This document shows, piece by piece, positions 48,226-63,200 of a stretch of 64,000 nucleotides of DNA. A program made the position numbers and the translations under genes. Each line of letters opens with the position of its first letter. The stretch's first letter is position 1. Origin of the DNA: Panopea generosa (Eukaryota; Mollusca; Bivalvia; Adapedonta; Hiatellidae); assembly GCA_029582155.1 (NCBI GenBank), contig CM055895.1, positions 55,660,250 through 55,724,249 on the forward strand. Reading direction: 5' to 3'. The notes beneath the pieces were generated by a model. That model was not told the origin of the DNA and did not search any database. It was given only the letters and a program-made list of their open reading frames with translations.

Positions 48226-51200
48226 GTAAAATATACACTAGAAATAATCTCACTTACAAGTTAATTTTACACCGTTCTGTAATATAAAAAGACAACACTT
48301 CTTAACATGTCCATTAGTAATGAAAAAAACATGCTTGAAGTCTTCCATGGTAGAATCAGTACTAAGCATATGTTGAACAAGGACAAACACATAGTTATGG
48401 TGAAGGATCATTCAAATCATGGTTTCTGGCTGTGATACAACTGTGATACCATACATAGATCTTGATAAATGTTTCTTTGGTTCTAGAGCTCTGATAACTT
48501 GGCAACAGTATTTCCATAAATTCCATTATTTAATGGCCTGATAACTTGGTGACAGTATTTCCGTAAACTCCAGTATTTAATGGCCTGATAACTTGGTAAA
48601 ATTATTTCCACAAACTTCAGTATTTGATGGCCGTATAATTTTGTGACGGTATTTCCTTAAACTCCAGTATTTAATAGTCTTATGTTCAGGTGACATTTTT
48701 TCCATCAACTCAAAAATTTAATGACCTGATAACTTGGTGGCAGTTTTTCCATAAACTCCAGTTTTTAATGGCCTAATAACTTGGTAAAATTATTTCCACA
48801 AACTTCAGTATTTAATGGCCGTATAATTTTGTGATGGTATTTCCTTAAACTCCAGTATTTAATGTCTTATAATTTGGTGACAATTTTTTCCATCAACTCC
48901 AAAATTTAATGACCTGATAACTTGGTGGCAGTTTTTCAATAAACTGCAGTATTTGATGGCCTTATGAATTGGTGACAGTATTTCCATAAACTGCAGTATT
49001 TAATGGCCTTATAACTTGGCGACAGTATTTCCATAAACTCAAGTATTTAATGGCCTGATAACTTCCATAAACTCAAACATTTAATGGCCTTATAATTTGG
49101 TGACAATATTTCGATAAACTCCAGTATTTAATGGCCTGATAACTTCCATAAACTCCAAAATTTAATGGTCTGATAACTTGGTGACAGTTTTTCCATAAAC
49201 TGCAGTATTTAATGGCCTGATAACTTTCATAAATTCAAATTTTAATGACCTGATAACTTGGTGACAGTTTTTCCATAAACACCAGTATTTAATGGCCTGA
49301 TAACTTGGTGACAGTATTTCCATAAACTCCAGTATTTAATGGCCTGATAACTAGGTAAGAGTATTTTCATAAACTTCAGTATTAATAGCCAAATGTAACT
49401 TGGTGACAGTATTTCAATGGTCAGCCCAGTGTTAGCATAATGTGTCTGGGTGGGGTATGTGTCTGCAGCATGATACTCCAGTGTGGTAGCGAATACTGTC
49501 TAAAGTAGACACAATCGTGATATGATTGATTAAGTAACATTTAATTAAAATTTGCCATGTACATGCAGTTGATTCAAAGTTAGTTGAAATTTAGATTAGT
49601 TCATCATTGCATGGTAAAGGTAAAAAATTAATAATTGAGTACCTATACCTGTCTTACCTATATTAGTATATAAATAATATGTTTCCTACAGTTCTCAAAT
49701 AAAACCACAATTGACTGTTTATGACTGTATATGACAGTATATGACTGTACATTACAGTTTATGACTGTATATAATTGTATATGACAGTATATGACTGTAT
49801 ATGACTGTGTTTTATTATAGGTTTGTTAATGATGATTGACATTTGGCAGGAGCGAGGCCTCAGTCACGTGCTAGAAGATTACGGGGACCCAGACCAGTGC
49901 AGGTTCCCGTTATTTGACAGTTTACAGCCACTACCCGTTGTCTGGATGTATGTAGTGTATTTAGTCATGTTTACAGGTAAGTAAGCGTTTTAATTTTGAC
50001 CTTACCTTTCTATGTAAGCTGTTACAGTAAAATATTGTTTTGTTGTTACATATAATAACTTCACATTCTTAAGTCATATATCAGTATTGTCCTGGAAAAC
50101 ATTATATTCAGGATAATTCTACCTTGTATAAAACATTTACGTTAAATCCCCACGTCAGTGAGCAATAGTTCTTGCACATGCATTAAAATATACTGTAAGG
50201 ATGGTAACAGTTTTGGAGTGCGTGATCTAATAGTTGAGTATTGGACCTATGATAGGAGGGTCATAGGTTCGATTGGCTGCCAAGGTGGTGTGTGATGTCC
50301 TTGAACAAGACACTTTTTCCGCATATGTATAGTACTGGTTAAAGCATGATTTGTCCAAGTTGTAATAATCAAAGTGAAATGAATTAGTTTATATCAAATC
50401 AACAGTTCTGGTAAAATGATACCAATGTACTAAGGGTTATCCATGGCCGAGTCGTCTAAGGCACCGTCTCAGGATCACTTACCTCTTACTGCTAAGGTCG
50501 TAAGTTCGAGTCTCACTCACTCCAAAAACTTTATGTGAGAAAGTTTGCCAGTTACTTGCGGAAGGACATTGGTTCTACTCAAATTCATTCTGAGTTCTTC
50601 CTCATCCAATTAAACTGGATATGCCATATATAACCTGAAATGCGTTAAAAACAACATTTAACCCCATTACAAAAACAACTACAAAAAAACACGTACTGTT
50701 AACTGCTCCTGTGGGTAACAGTGTTTTTATTGCATGTTTTCCTGTTTTCCAGGAGAGTTGGGAATCTTTTTGGGCCTGTGTTACAGAGCAAGCTGTTTTA
50801 TGTTTGTAACATGTTACTGGTATCTGTTCCTGCTGGACAAGACAAGCTGGAACAATCACAGTTACCTATATGGTCTCATTGGACTTCTTCTACTGATGGT
50901 GGATGCCAACAGATACTGGTCAGTGCTCAACATAAATCATTCGTCCCTGCTTTACACAATTAATTGCAGTGAACCAAATGTATGAAAGATTAACAACAAA
51001 TGAACAAAATATTTTGTGTTTTTCCCAAATGAATTTAAGCATCAAAAACATAACAATAGGTATAAAAAAAAATATAATAAGACAGAAAAATAATTAAGAA
51101 CTGACGAAAAAAAATGTGCCTTTCATTTCTGAAATATTGATGAATCGGATTGTGATAAAATTTAACAATTTGAGTTTTTATTATACACAATGAGTATTTG

Positions 51201-54200
51201 AATAAATATTTTGGTCTGTATTTGAGACCTTTGAGACTTTGTCTCAAGGGACCTTTTGTGATCGCCTTTTGTCTGTCGCCGTGTGTAGTGCGCTCGTAAA
51301 CAGTTTATATTTTCAACTTTCTTTCAAAAACCGTAAGCTCAATCTTAATGAAATGTTGTATGCAACTGTACCTAAGCTAAGGGTGAATCAAAATTGTAAA
51401 TTTCATAGTCCCCATCCCCCTGAGGCCGTGGGTGGCGGGGGCCAAAACTATCAAATTCAAGGTAAATCTTCTTCTTACAATAGGAAGCACTGGAAAATAA
51501 ATGGTGAGCATGATATTGGGTGCATATAGGTCCTTTATAAAAATTATGAATTGCATGTTTCTGGGTCTCACGGTTTGGCCCCAGGGGTGGGGTCTAAAAA
51601 ATTAAAGGTAAACTTTAAAAATCTTTTTATTACAAGAAGCACTCAGAAACAAATTGTGAGCATGATGATTGACGCCTATGGGTCCTTTATAAAATTTATG
51701 AATTTCATGCCCCTGGGCCTACTTTACTAAATCTATTTATTAAGAGAAAATGAAATAAAACACATCATTTTTGATGACTGGATAGACTCATTTGAGTGTT
51801 TTTTGTATGTAATTTGTTGTTGCTGACATGGCAATGTTTATGTATTATTGAGTGCCCCCTCTTCCTATGTAACCTTGGGCCTAAACAGTCAAATTTAAGG
51901 TAAAGTTTAAAAATCTTCCTATTATAGGAAGCACTGAAAAACGAATTGTAAGCATAATTAATGGGTTTGTCATTAAAATTGTGAATTTCATGCCCCTGAA
52001 CTCTATATTAGAGAAAATGATATGATTTGTTGATGCAGATGTGACATTCAAATTACATGTTCAAATTTTTGCCTCTTCCCGAATGACAAACATTGGAAAA
52101 TAGATTCATATAGCTTGATGTCATCATGGATAATCAGGTGACCATAAAGGTCTGTGGGCCTCTTGTTTGAGTTGTCTAACCTTTAACATTAAAAATAGAC
52201 CATTGTATTTGGCATGAATATGTTATATATAAAAAAGAGATTTTATATCCATTTATTTTAATCATTTTTTTCCAATTCATGTGAAATATAATTGATGTTA
52301 CATTAATTTTGTAATCTTGCTCCGTAGAGCAACTCAGGCCAACGTGGGCTTCTTGTAATTATGACATTTAAACCCTCAATGTTTTCTTGTCATTTTATAT
52401 TAACTTTATTGCTGTCATGAAAAAAACATTGTTATTTTTGTTTCAAATGAGATGTCTTTGAAAGAGAATGAAATGGAATTATGAGAGATGATTTTGTTAC
52501 AGGTCTATGGATGGACTTCTCTCCAGAAAGAAAAGACATTCTCATGTGCCATTGTGGAATTATGCTCTGCTCAGATTTCAAGTAATTACTTTTTTATGGT
52601 TTTGCCAATTTAACAAAGGAGGAAAACCCTCTTCCCCAATTCCTAGCAGTCTAAGATTCAGAACCAAACAAGTAAACTGTTCACCACTACCATACTACTG
52701 TTCTTTCTGTAAATGCAAGATGTAAATGTTCTGTGCCTTATGTTGTTTAACCACGATGTTACCTGAGGGGAAATAATGACTACTGACGCTGAACAATGCC
52801 GTTTAATCTAAATTGCTGTTTGCTGTTGCTTGGTGATTAGGTAATGGTAAGAATGGCACATATGGCGATGTTATATTATTTACCTTGTGTATGCACACCT
52901 GGGTGATGTTGTTCTGATTTTCTTTGTTGATGAAAATATCAAGGATGTATATTTTCAGATTTTCTCCCACACATAAGACAGCAATCACATATTTATGTCT
53001 TGTCTTTATTACTGAAATGTTAGGAAGCAATTTGTGTTTAAGAAACTTGAGCTTGATTGTCTTCATTTTAATTCACCTGGTGTTGAATTGACAGAGACTT
53101 ACCCGATGATCCAGCGGTACATAATCTGAGATGAAAGCAGGCAGTATTGATTCTTGTTCATTATTCTATAGGTGTAACCTCACCATCGTTTTTTGTTCTT
53201 TATTCGATAAGTGTAACCCCACCATTGATTATTGTTCTTTATTCTATAGTTGTAACCCCACCATCGTTTTTTGTTCTTTATTCGATAAGTGTAACCCCAC
53301 CATTGATTATTGTTCTTTATTCTATAGGTGTAAACCCACCATTGATTCTTGTTTTTTATTCTATAGGTGTAAGTCCAACATTGATTTTTGTTCTTTATTC
53401 TATAGGTGTTACCACATCATTGTTTTTTGTTCTTTAATCTATTAGTGTAACCCCACCATCGTTTTTTGTTCTTTATTCTATAGGTGTTACCCCACCATTG
53501 ATTATTGTTCTTTATTCTATAGGTGTAACCCCACCATTGATTATTGTTCTTTATTCTATAGGTGTAACCCCACCATTGTTTATTGTTCTTTATTCTATAG
53601 GTGTTACCCCATCATTATTTTTTGTTCTTTATTCTATTAGTGTAACCCCACCATTGATTATTGTTCTTTATTCTATAGGTGTTACCCATCATTGATTTTT
53701 GTTCTTTATTCTAAAAGTGTTACCCCATCATTGATTTTTGTTCTTTATTCAATAAGTGTAACCCCAGGTGTAAGTCCAACATTGATTTTTGTTCTTTATT
53801 CTATAGGTGTAAACCCACCATTGATTTTGAGCTCTACTAACCAAAGGCCAGAAGGGCTTATGTGATGGTGCTTGTCCGTTGTTAAACTCAAAACTTCACA
53901 TGGATGTTTCTATTGCATAGGAGACTATGCAAAAGATTTTTTTTTCTATCTGAAATTCAAGATGGCCACCATTGCTAAAAATAGTCCAAAACTTAAAAAA
54001 TCTTCTTCTCATGAACCTCCCAAAATCTTTTGTAAATATTTATGTATAAATAATGATAACCAACTATAGTTCTATTAGATTGTTCTAATGGTGTTCCTGG
54101 GGTTAAAAATTACCCCACCCAGAGGGTTCAATTAGGGGACACATTTCATTAAAATAAACATTAATATTTGATTTTTAAAAATGAACTGATTTTGCCTATA

Positions 54201-57200
54201 GTTTTACAGAAGCATTTTTTGGTCATTGAGATTCAGATTTGTAAAAATTACTGGGTTCCATTGTCTTAAGGGGTCAGGAGGGACCCCAAAAGGGTAAAAA
54301 TGGGCAATTACAAAAATCGTTTTCTTCAGAAACGGTCAGTCAGATTTGTTTATATTTGGCATAAATTATCCCTATGTGTAGGGGTTTGAATGAAGATGAA
54401 AATTTATGGGCTACTATTTATAGGGGCCCTGTAAGGGGACTTAGAATTTTACATAGGGATACTATGAGAAAACAGTAAAATCTCATTTTTTTCATCCATT
54501 TAGGCAAAATTATTACCGGTATTCAATTTGAGTTCTGAAGCATCAACTGGTCATAGGAAATAAGATTTGGTTCAGTTAGTAGAATTGACTTTCCATAAGG
54601 GGCCAGTTTGGGTAAAAAAAGGGTTAAAATAGGAAATTTTCAAAAATCGTCTTCTCAACAAACAGTCAGTCAAATTTGTTCATATTTGATATAGATTTTC
54701 CCAATGACTATGGGTTTAAATTTTATACAAATCAAGGGGCTTGTATTTATAGGGGTTCTGTAAGAGGACTTTTGAGTTTTATATAGGAATACTATGGGAA
54801 AACGGAAAATACTATTTTTTCCATCCATTTTGCAAAATAATTATTCAGTTTAAGTTCTGAATCATCTTTCGGCCATAGGAAATAAGATGTGGTTCAATAA
54901 GAAGAATTGACTTTCCATAAGGGGCCAAGGTGGTTAAAAAAAGGGGTTAAAATAGAAAATGATAAAAAAATTTCTTCTAGACAATCGATCTGTCAAATTT
55001 ATTCATTATTGATAATGATTATCCCAATGAGTATGGGTTAAAAGTTTGTACAAATGAAGGGGCTTGTATTTATAGGGGCCCTGTAAGGGGACTTTAAATA
55101 CTATGGGAAAACGGAAAATACTCATTTTTTTGTCCATTTTTGTAAATATGTTGTTTAATTTGAGATCTAAAGCATTGTCTTGTAACAGTAAATTTGATTT
55201 TGTTCATTAATAAAGAGGATTTAATTTCCATAAGGGGCCAGGGGGTGGGGGGAGCAATATGGTTAAAATTTGGAATTTTTATCAATCTTTCTCTCAATAA
55301 CCTTTCTGTCAGACCTGTTCATATATGATATAAATAATTCTTGCAAATCAAGGGACTGGGATATATATGGAATGTTCGCATCCATGTGTACAAAAAAACT
55401 TCTATTTAAAATAAAGCATTTCTGGTCACAACAAATCCCTAAGAGTGGGTGATTGAAGTTTTGACATATACAGGGGCTGGGATGTGTAAAGGTTCTGTAC
55501 AGGGACTATACTTTTTTACAGATGAATGGTATGGGAATTTAAAGTATTTCCTTTTCATAGCAATTAAGTTTTTGTTCAGTATGGGTGTGCTGGGGGTAAA
55601 TATCCATAAGTTGTAAAGACTATCGCCAAAGAGGGTTAATATTGTGAAATTTCAAAAAGCGCTATGGTCACTATGAGCCAGTAGAGTGTCCTCAGGCCCT
55701 CTTGGGCCTCTTGTTGTTTTTTATTCTATAGGTGTATGCCCACCATTGATTTTTGTTCTTTATTCTATAGGTGTATGCCCACCATTGATTATATTTTTAT
55801 TCTTTATTCTAATGTAAATAAAAAAGTTTGCATGCTTGTCATTAATAGAGAGACACTAATGAAAGTAGTGAAATTTACATTTTATTGTTTGTCAACCACT
55901 GCACTACCAAAATATGATGAGAAAAGTAGGGATCATGTATATTTTTTTCTATCTGTTCAGTGTGTACACTGTTAACAAAGTGAAAGTAGACTTCCGAAAT
56001 CCTGTATTCATACTCCAATTTCCAAGCATCATTAATAAAAAAATTTTTTTTCAAAATTCACAATTGACAATGTTTTCAAAATGTTCAAAATACATGAATA
56101 ATGTCATTCAAATAAATAAATTGCATTGAAATTAGGAAAATGCATTTTTAAAGAAGAAACAAGGATTATTTACAACTGCCACTGTGCGACTACCCCATGG
56201 AAGCATTTCCTGTTTGCAATGTTGGTACTATGCCCAAATCAAATACAAATACAAAAAGTTCATAATCCCACATTCCACATATTTGTCGGAGTGGTGAAAT
56301 TGAAACAAAATCCCATTCTAAAAATGGATAGCAGGCGAAATACTGCATGACATCCTTCATCTTTTCATTCACGTTATTTCCCTGATGGAACAAATTCTAC
56401 AGTATGCAACTTATGACGGGTCAAATCTCAACCTAAATGAAGGCATCTGACTCATTTAATACATAAAAAAATTAATTGCAATTTTAAGTAGGACATCTAT
56501 TTTAGTCTGAGGAAATCCTTTTTCAATATGATTTTTTAGCATTTTAAATAGATATTCTTATGGCAATGTGAGAACAGAGAGTATTATTATATAGGAATGA
56601 TATATTTGAAAAAAATGTTTTTACCATTCAAATTTTTGAAAAATACTTCTTTTAAAAGTATAGTCTTCAAACTGTTATGTTCATGATGTTTCCAGGGAAA
56701 CCAATTCCAGGAAAACTCACATCACTTATTTCCAGAAATCAGAAGGTTGTTATGTCACTGTGTATTCAGTCAAGAGTGATCAAATGAAATCATATGAATG
56801 TTGTCGTTCATGATTGAAAATCATCCAAGATATTGCTATAGCCAGAAAATCATTTTAAGATGGCTCTCATTGGGATGAAAAAAAGGCATTGAAGTGTATT
56901 GGAGATAAAATAACAACGACTATAAAATTAATGCAATACAAGTTGGTGACACTGTATTTCGTGATACTCTTTAAAACGATTTTTTTTTATTTATGCCAGA
57001 AATTGAATATGGCTGCTATAAATAAAGATGGACAAGAATTTAACAGACTTGAGATAAAATTTCATTTGCAAAAAAAGTTTCAATGCTTATAAACTTGTAT
57101 GTACGTAGTTGTTGGGGAAAGTAAAAGTGTGTCCGGTTCCCTGTTTTCTTCTTTGTACGTTGTAGCTCAGTCAGTAGCACTTCTGACAATCATCCTAGGC

Positions 57201-60200
57201 ATCGTGAGTTTTAATCCCCACTCAATCACAGTGTCTGTGATGATTGATAAAGGACATTGTTTATCATTGTCATTCATTGCTCACCGCTGATTCATGTGTG
57301 AAAGTTATCAGTTACTTGCAGAGATTTTGTGCTCCAATACTGGTTAACCACCCAGAATCCCAGTGATGAGCTTAGGTTAACTGATCATCCTCGATGGCAT
57401 AAAAATAACTTATAAAGTTATATAATAACTTAATTATTCAAATATATTTGCCGGCCCTATTAGCTCAGTTGTTAGTGTGTCTGACTATCAATCCAGGGTT
57501 TATGAGTTCAAATTCCCACCTGGCCACAGCCTCTGTGATGATTGATATATGACATTGCATCTCATTATCATTTGTTTCTCACCGCTGATTCGCTCACACT
57601 TTCACTGAAAGATTAAGGCCTAGGCCTTAGATATTTTACAGGTAGCATTGCATGAAGGTTCCCTAAAACATTTGTTGAAGTCCCTCGGGTCAGATTTGTG
57701 GCCGCCACAGGGGTCACTTGTTTACATAAAGTTATTTAGGGAAAATGTTGTAGACGCGATAGCACCTTCAATTTTCATTGAATCTTAACCAAATTTTATC
57801 GGCAGTTATAAAACCATAAAATCTTGGATGAGTTCTTGAACCAGCATGATCACAAATGTCCCTGCCTTATGGCTTATAAACACATTTTAAGCAAAACTTT
57901 AAAAAATATTTTCATTGAAAGTTCAAGGCCTAGACTTTAGATATTTTATGTGTGGCATTGCATTGGGGTCAACTAAAAGTTTTGTTGAAGTTGGGTTCCT
58001 GGGGTCAAATTTGGGGACACCACAGAGGTCACTGATTTACATAGTGATATAGGGAAAATGTTGTAGATGCGATAGCACCTTCCTTTTTTATTGAATCTTA
58101 ATGAAACTTGCACAGTAGTTATATAACTACAAGGTCTTGGACAAGTTGTTGAACCAGCGGGATTTGTCTAAAAAATGCCCCGTATAGGGGCTTATGAGAA
58201 CATTTTAAGCGAAACTTAAAAAAAACGCATTTTCTCAGAAAGTTCAAGGCATACACCTTAGATATTTTACATGTGGCATTGTATGAAGGTCCCCTCTAAA
58301 AGGTTTGTTGAGGTGTGGTTCCTGCGGTCATATTTGGGGCTGCCGCAGGGGGTCACTGTTTTACATAGAGTTTTAATAGGAAAATGTTGTAGACACAATA
58401 ACACCCCGATTTTTCATTGAATCTTAACTAAACTTGCACAGTAGTATGTAACCACAATATTACAGATAAGTTCTTGAACCAACGTGATTTGACCACAAAT
58501 GCCCCCGCGATAAGCTTTTAAGCACATTTTAAGCGAAACATTTCAAAACAATTTCATGGCCTAGACCTCAGATATTTTACATGTAGTATTGAAAGATAGT
58601 CTCCTAAAAGATTTGTTGAAGAGGATCTTACGTAAAACATTTCCTCTGAAATGTTCACCTGTCCATTTGTTGCCAGTTGAGCGATTCAGGCCCTCTTGGG
58701 CCTCTTCTTTTTTCATAGCTGGAATGTATCCACACACAAAATGCACAATAACTGGTAGGTTAACCAGTTTGTTTTTTTTTAAAGATAGTGGAGTGCAGAC
58801 ACCCTAAATGGTCATAAATACATCTGTTAACATCCTATAAAGGTAACTTTTTTAACACCAGTGATGTCTTATTGCAGTAAATGCTATGCCAGCTTTTGTT
58901 CTACTGAAATCAAAACCACTATGAATTCTTTTGAAAATATTTCAAACTACATTGGACTCTTTTTATTAAGCGCAAGAATCATGTTACCATGGCAAAATAG
59001 GACAGCAACGGTGTAGTAAGACGTAAGATTGTTAATTCTTCTTAAACTGGTATCACTATGATTGAGACAATATAAAGGAAATCTTTGTATTAGAGAGATG
59101 TTTTTTCTATGATTTAAGGAGCTATTCTATTATTAATCACTTTGTTTGAAAACCTTTACTCCATTGAAAGTTGTATTACCACTACTAACTGAGTGTCATT
59201 ATCAAATATTGTTAATTACTTTGTCAATTTGATTAAAATACAGCCAGACCTGTGTAAGCAATTGCCTCTATTAAGCAGTCACTTGTCTTAAACAGCCACA
59301 TATTCTATTTCCCATTTATTTGCTTTCAGAGCATACTCACCTGTATTAAGCAACAACCTGTCTTAAAAGATCACTTTTGCTCCTTCCCTTGACTGGCAGC
59401 TTAATACAGGTTTGACTAATTTGGTTTAGCTTGATTGTGAAGTAAGCTCAGAAAGTTTTGAGTCCGTTCCCTGGGTAGAACCAGTGTAGGTGTTTATGAG
59501 AGGCCATCTGGCCGTGGCTCGCATAAAATCCACAATGTCTGGAATGAGGGTCAGCATCCTATCCACTTAACCACCACCACTTCTTACTATAAATTTTCTA
59601 TTTACCTCTGACAATCAAAGTATTGATTGGCAAATATTATGTTTTCTACAGGATCAGACTGGAGCCATCATAGTGTTTATGGAGTAAGTGGTCCAGTGGT
59701 AGAGCCTCAGAGCCTTGATCGGGTGGTCATTGGTTCGGTCCTCTGCCACGACTGTGTGTAGTGTCCTTGAGCAAGACACTTTATCTGCATATGCTTAGTA
59801 CTGGTTCTACCAGAAAGAATTTGGGTGTGATTTATCTAAGTGGTAAGACCTTGTCTCACAATCAATGTAAAATAAATGAGTTTAAAACAAGCCATCAAAA
59901 GATCAGCCTTAAGGTACCGGTTATTCTCCAGTATTATGACATGTGAGTTAATCTGTTCCATTATATTTCAGATATTTATTGTATATTTTATTGCCGGCCT
60001 CAAGAAACTTGATACAGACTGGGTTTCCGGTTATTCCATGCATCAGATTGCCAGCCATTATGTGTTCTCCCCATTTAGGTAACATTAACATATGCATTGT
60101 TCTTTCATATATTACAATCACAGTTATTTGTTAGGTTTTCATTTGGTTCCAGAGGCTATCAAACATTACCTTGATTTATAAACATCAAGTAGTTAATTGA

Positions 60201-63200
60201 AGGTCACTTCTTATATAGTTTGTGTGGATTTGAATCCAGAAGGTACTATTGAGTTAATTCTGAGCAGTTAAATTATTTTTTACAAGGTTTCTAAGCAATT
60301 TATAATTAGTTTAGTTTATAATAATTACTTTTAACATGATTGCGATGAGGGCGCCTACAGCTTCTCATCCAATATCATTTTTCACCACAATACATAATTG
60401 TACAATATATTCCCATATTGTATAAAGCACTGTAAATTAATATTATACTACTTTGAATCAAGAATGATATATATATTTAAAATAAAATATAAAAGAAACT
60501 TCAAAGACAATTATATAAAGTCCATGAAAGAGACTTGTGCCATTTTTTTTTGATCACTTTTGTTATACAATGTATCACTTATGTTGTTTTTGTATATCGA
60601 TGGTACTGTTTATTTTTGCAGTTTGTTTTTGTCTCTGGAGCAAGTGAGTCTGTACATTGTACACCTGGGTGGTCTTACTATAGATCTCTCTATAGGCTTC
60701 TTGCTCTTCTTTGACAAAACACGGCCTGTTGGCTTCATTGTTGGTGGATCATTTCATCTCATGAATTCCAATCTTTTCAGTATAGGTAGGTGTACATTTG
60801 ATATTAATACAACAATATTGTGACCTTTGCTTTATACTTAGCCATCACATATCCCTCTCTTGCGATACATCTTTATGAGCCCAGGCTCTGTTTCACCAGC
60901 ATTTTCTGCAGTTTTACTTAAATACTTCAAAACTTAGCTTACATGTAATTTTGACTGGTTATTTTTTCTCTAATCAAAGATATTGAAACCAAATGCAGTT
61001 TTTCTGGAGCCAGTCTAAAATCATGTTCTCTGGAATGCTTTTATTTGGTTTAAGAAGCACATACTTTTAATCTGTGACACAGGAGCCAGGTTTCTACCCA
61101 GACATATTGAGGTTTATATACTGGTTTCACATGAGGGGACATTAGATTATCTCTCCAATTCAGTGCTCCAGATAAGCTTTTCTTCAAATGAGTATCTTAG
61201 CCCTTAAATTAGTATGCATTGCTTATTTTCAAAATGTTAAGGGTAAAAATAAACATTCTTATCAAATTGCCATTTAAAACAAAGTAATCATCACTAAAAG
61301 TGAGAATAACCAATGCTTATTTTACCCCTTAATTTAAATTTCAATGCTTTATTAAGAATTTCAATGCTAATATACCCCCAAATATTTGCCTATCAGAAGC
61401 ACTGCCTCCATCCTTTTGTGTTTCTGTCTGTGCATATGTTGTATATATGAATAGGTAGTTAAGAGTCTCGGGTTACTATTTTTTTTTTGATGGTTAAAAA
61501 CAGTTAAAAATAATTGTGTTGTTGTGATAGCTATTTAAATAGCCACATTATATTAATTATAATACCATTTGTATTTCAGGCATGTTCCCATGGACAATGC
61601 TCGCAACGTTGCCCTTGTTCTGCTATGCTGATTGGCCTCGAGGTTTGATGAAGAAGTGTCCTGGGTGGTTACACCTTGTACTACCAGCTGATCTGCCCTT
61701 ACAGATGAATAAACATTGTGTGTACAGTAAGAGAAGCATCAAACCAGACGATAAAAATGTAAACTGGATCTTTTATATACTGTTAACTTTGTTTTGTTTA
61801 ATTATTTTTTGTCATTTTTATGCCACTGAATAGACGATCAGTTAACCTAACCTCTCTTTCCTTGAATCCTGAATGGTTAACTAGTTCTCAAGCACACCTC
61901 ACAAGTAGCTGATGATAACTTCTCACTTGAATCAGTGGTGAGAGATGAATGATAATGAGATGCAATGTCTAATATCAATTATCACTGAGACTGTTCCTGG
62001 CCAGGGAATCAAACTAATGACCCCTGTATTGATAGTCAGATGCGATCATGACTGAGGTAACTTGGTCTGGCTTTTTACTTGTTCGTAAAAAATTAAATTA
62101 CAACATGTTACTTGAGTAGTCTCCAAATGAGGAGATATCTGTATTATAACTTGTTCTTAAATGTGTACACTAATTTCCATATGATAACCTGTTCTTAAAT
62201 GTGTACACCAATTTCCATATGATAACTTGTTCTTAAATTAGTATACCAATATTCATATGATAACTTGTTCTTAGATTAGTATACCAATTTCCATATGATA
62301 ACTTGTTCTTAAATTAGTACACCAATATCAATATGATAACTTGTTCTTAAATGTGTACACCAATTGCTATATGATAAATTGTACACCAATTTCTGTTTGA
62401 CATGTACATGTTGCTACAATGTGTACAATTAAGTATATGAAAAAATTATATAGATCTAATATAATTATGAAGTTATTACCAATAGTGGGCACTTACCACT
62501 GTAGATGTATCCCTTATATACCTAATACTGCGATATACGTATTGCTGGGAATGCCCATATAATAGCATTATCTCACACATATGCACTTAGAATTTCTTAC
62601 CTTGGGACAGTGTGACAATTGAAATGGATGAGTGCACTTAAAATACTGTACACCAGTAAGGTTTCTTAGGAGGGGGTCAAATTGCTGATTCGGGGTAATA
62701 CAATAAATAACCACTGTCTTTTCGTAAGTTTATCATTTTCGAAGGTATAGTTACAAGAAATAACTTTAAGAAGTATTATTCAATACAATACAGTAACTTT
62801 ATTACTGTTTATTATTGATGTTGTTATTTACATGATTAATGAAGTTTTAGACTCACAGTTGTAGGTATAACCAGTATATAAATATTTTTATCCATTGTAT
62901 GTACAGATCCATAATCATCAGTAACCTGTGCATATATGCATATATGTAAGCTAAAGTAACCACATAAAGTAACCATATAAAATAACCATATTAAGTAACC
63001 ACATAAAGTAACCACATTAAATAACCACAATAAGTAACCATATATATATATATATAGTAACCACATAAAGTAACCACATATATAGTAACCACATTAAGTA
63101 ACCACATAAAGTAATCACATAAAGAACTACGTAAAGATTGGATGCTTTGATTTTATGTTTTCTAGGGAAACAGTGTGACCAGTGACACAAGAGCCCCACC

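Larger units (their letters stand above)
48226..49820 (+). other. GGCX intron 1
   Basis: GT at 48226, AG at 49819-49820. It contains an approximately 47-bp minisatellite (48482-49415) and a short TATGACTGTA repeat (about 49719-49808) that runs almost up to the acceptor. No other coding sequence was seen. Confidence 0.85.

Noticed and set aside
50734..50985. Reading exon C as an unspliced open frame to 50985
   Set aside because: The frame past the donor at 50919 loses similarity, whereas splicing to 52503 restores the conserved block with a split Trp codon.
52322..52357. GCAACTCAGGCCAACGTGGG followed by CTTCTTG, a possible further hairpin/CTTG end
   Set aside because: The hairpin is short and no matching element body or start was found upstream.
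53131..53445. Cysteine-rich open frame (104 codons) across the 40-bp repeat
   Set aside because: The period is not a multiple of three, the frame is a by-product of the repeat, and it lies in a GGCX intron.
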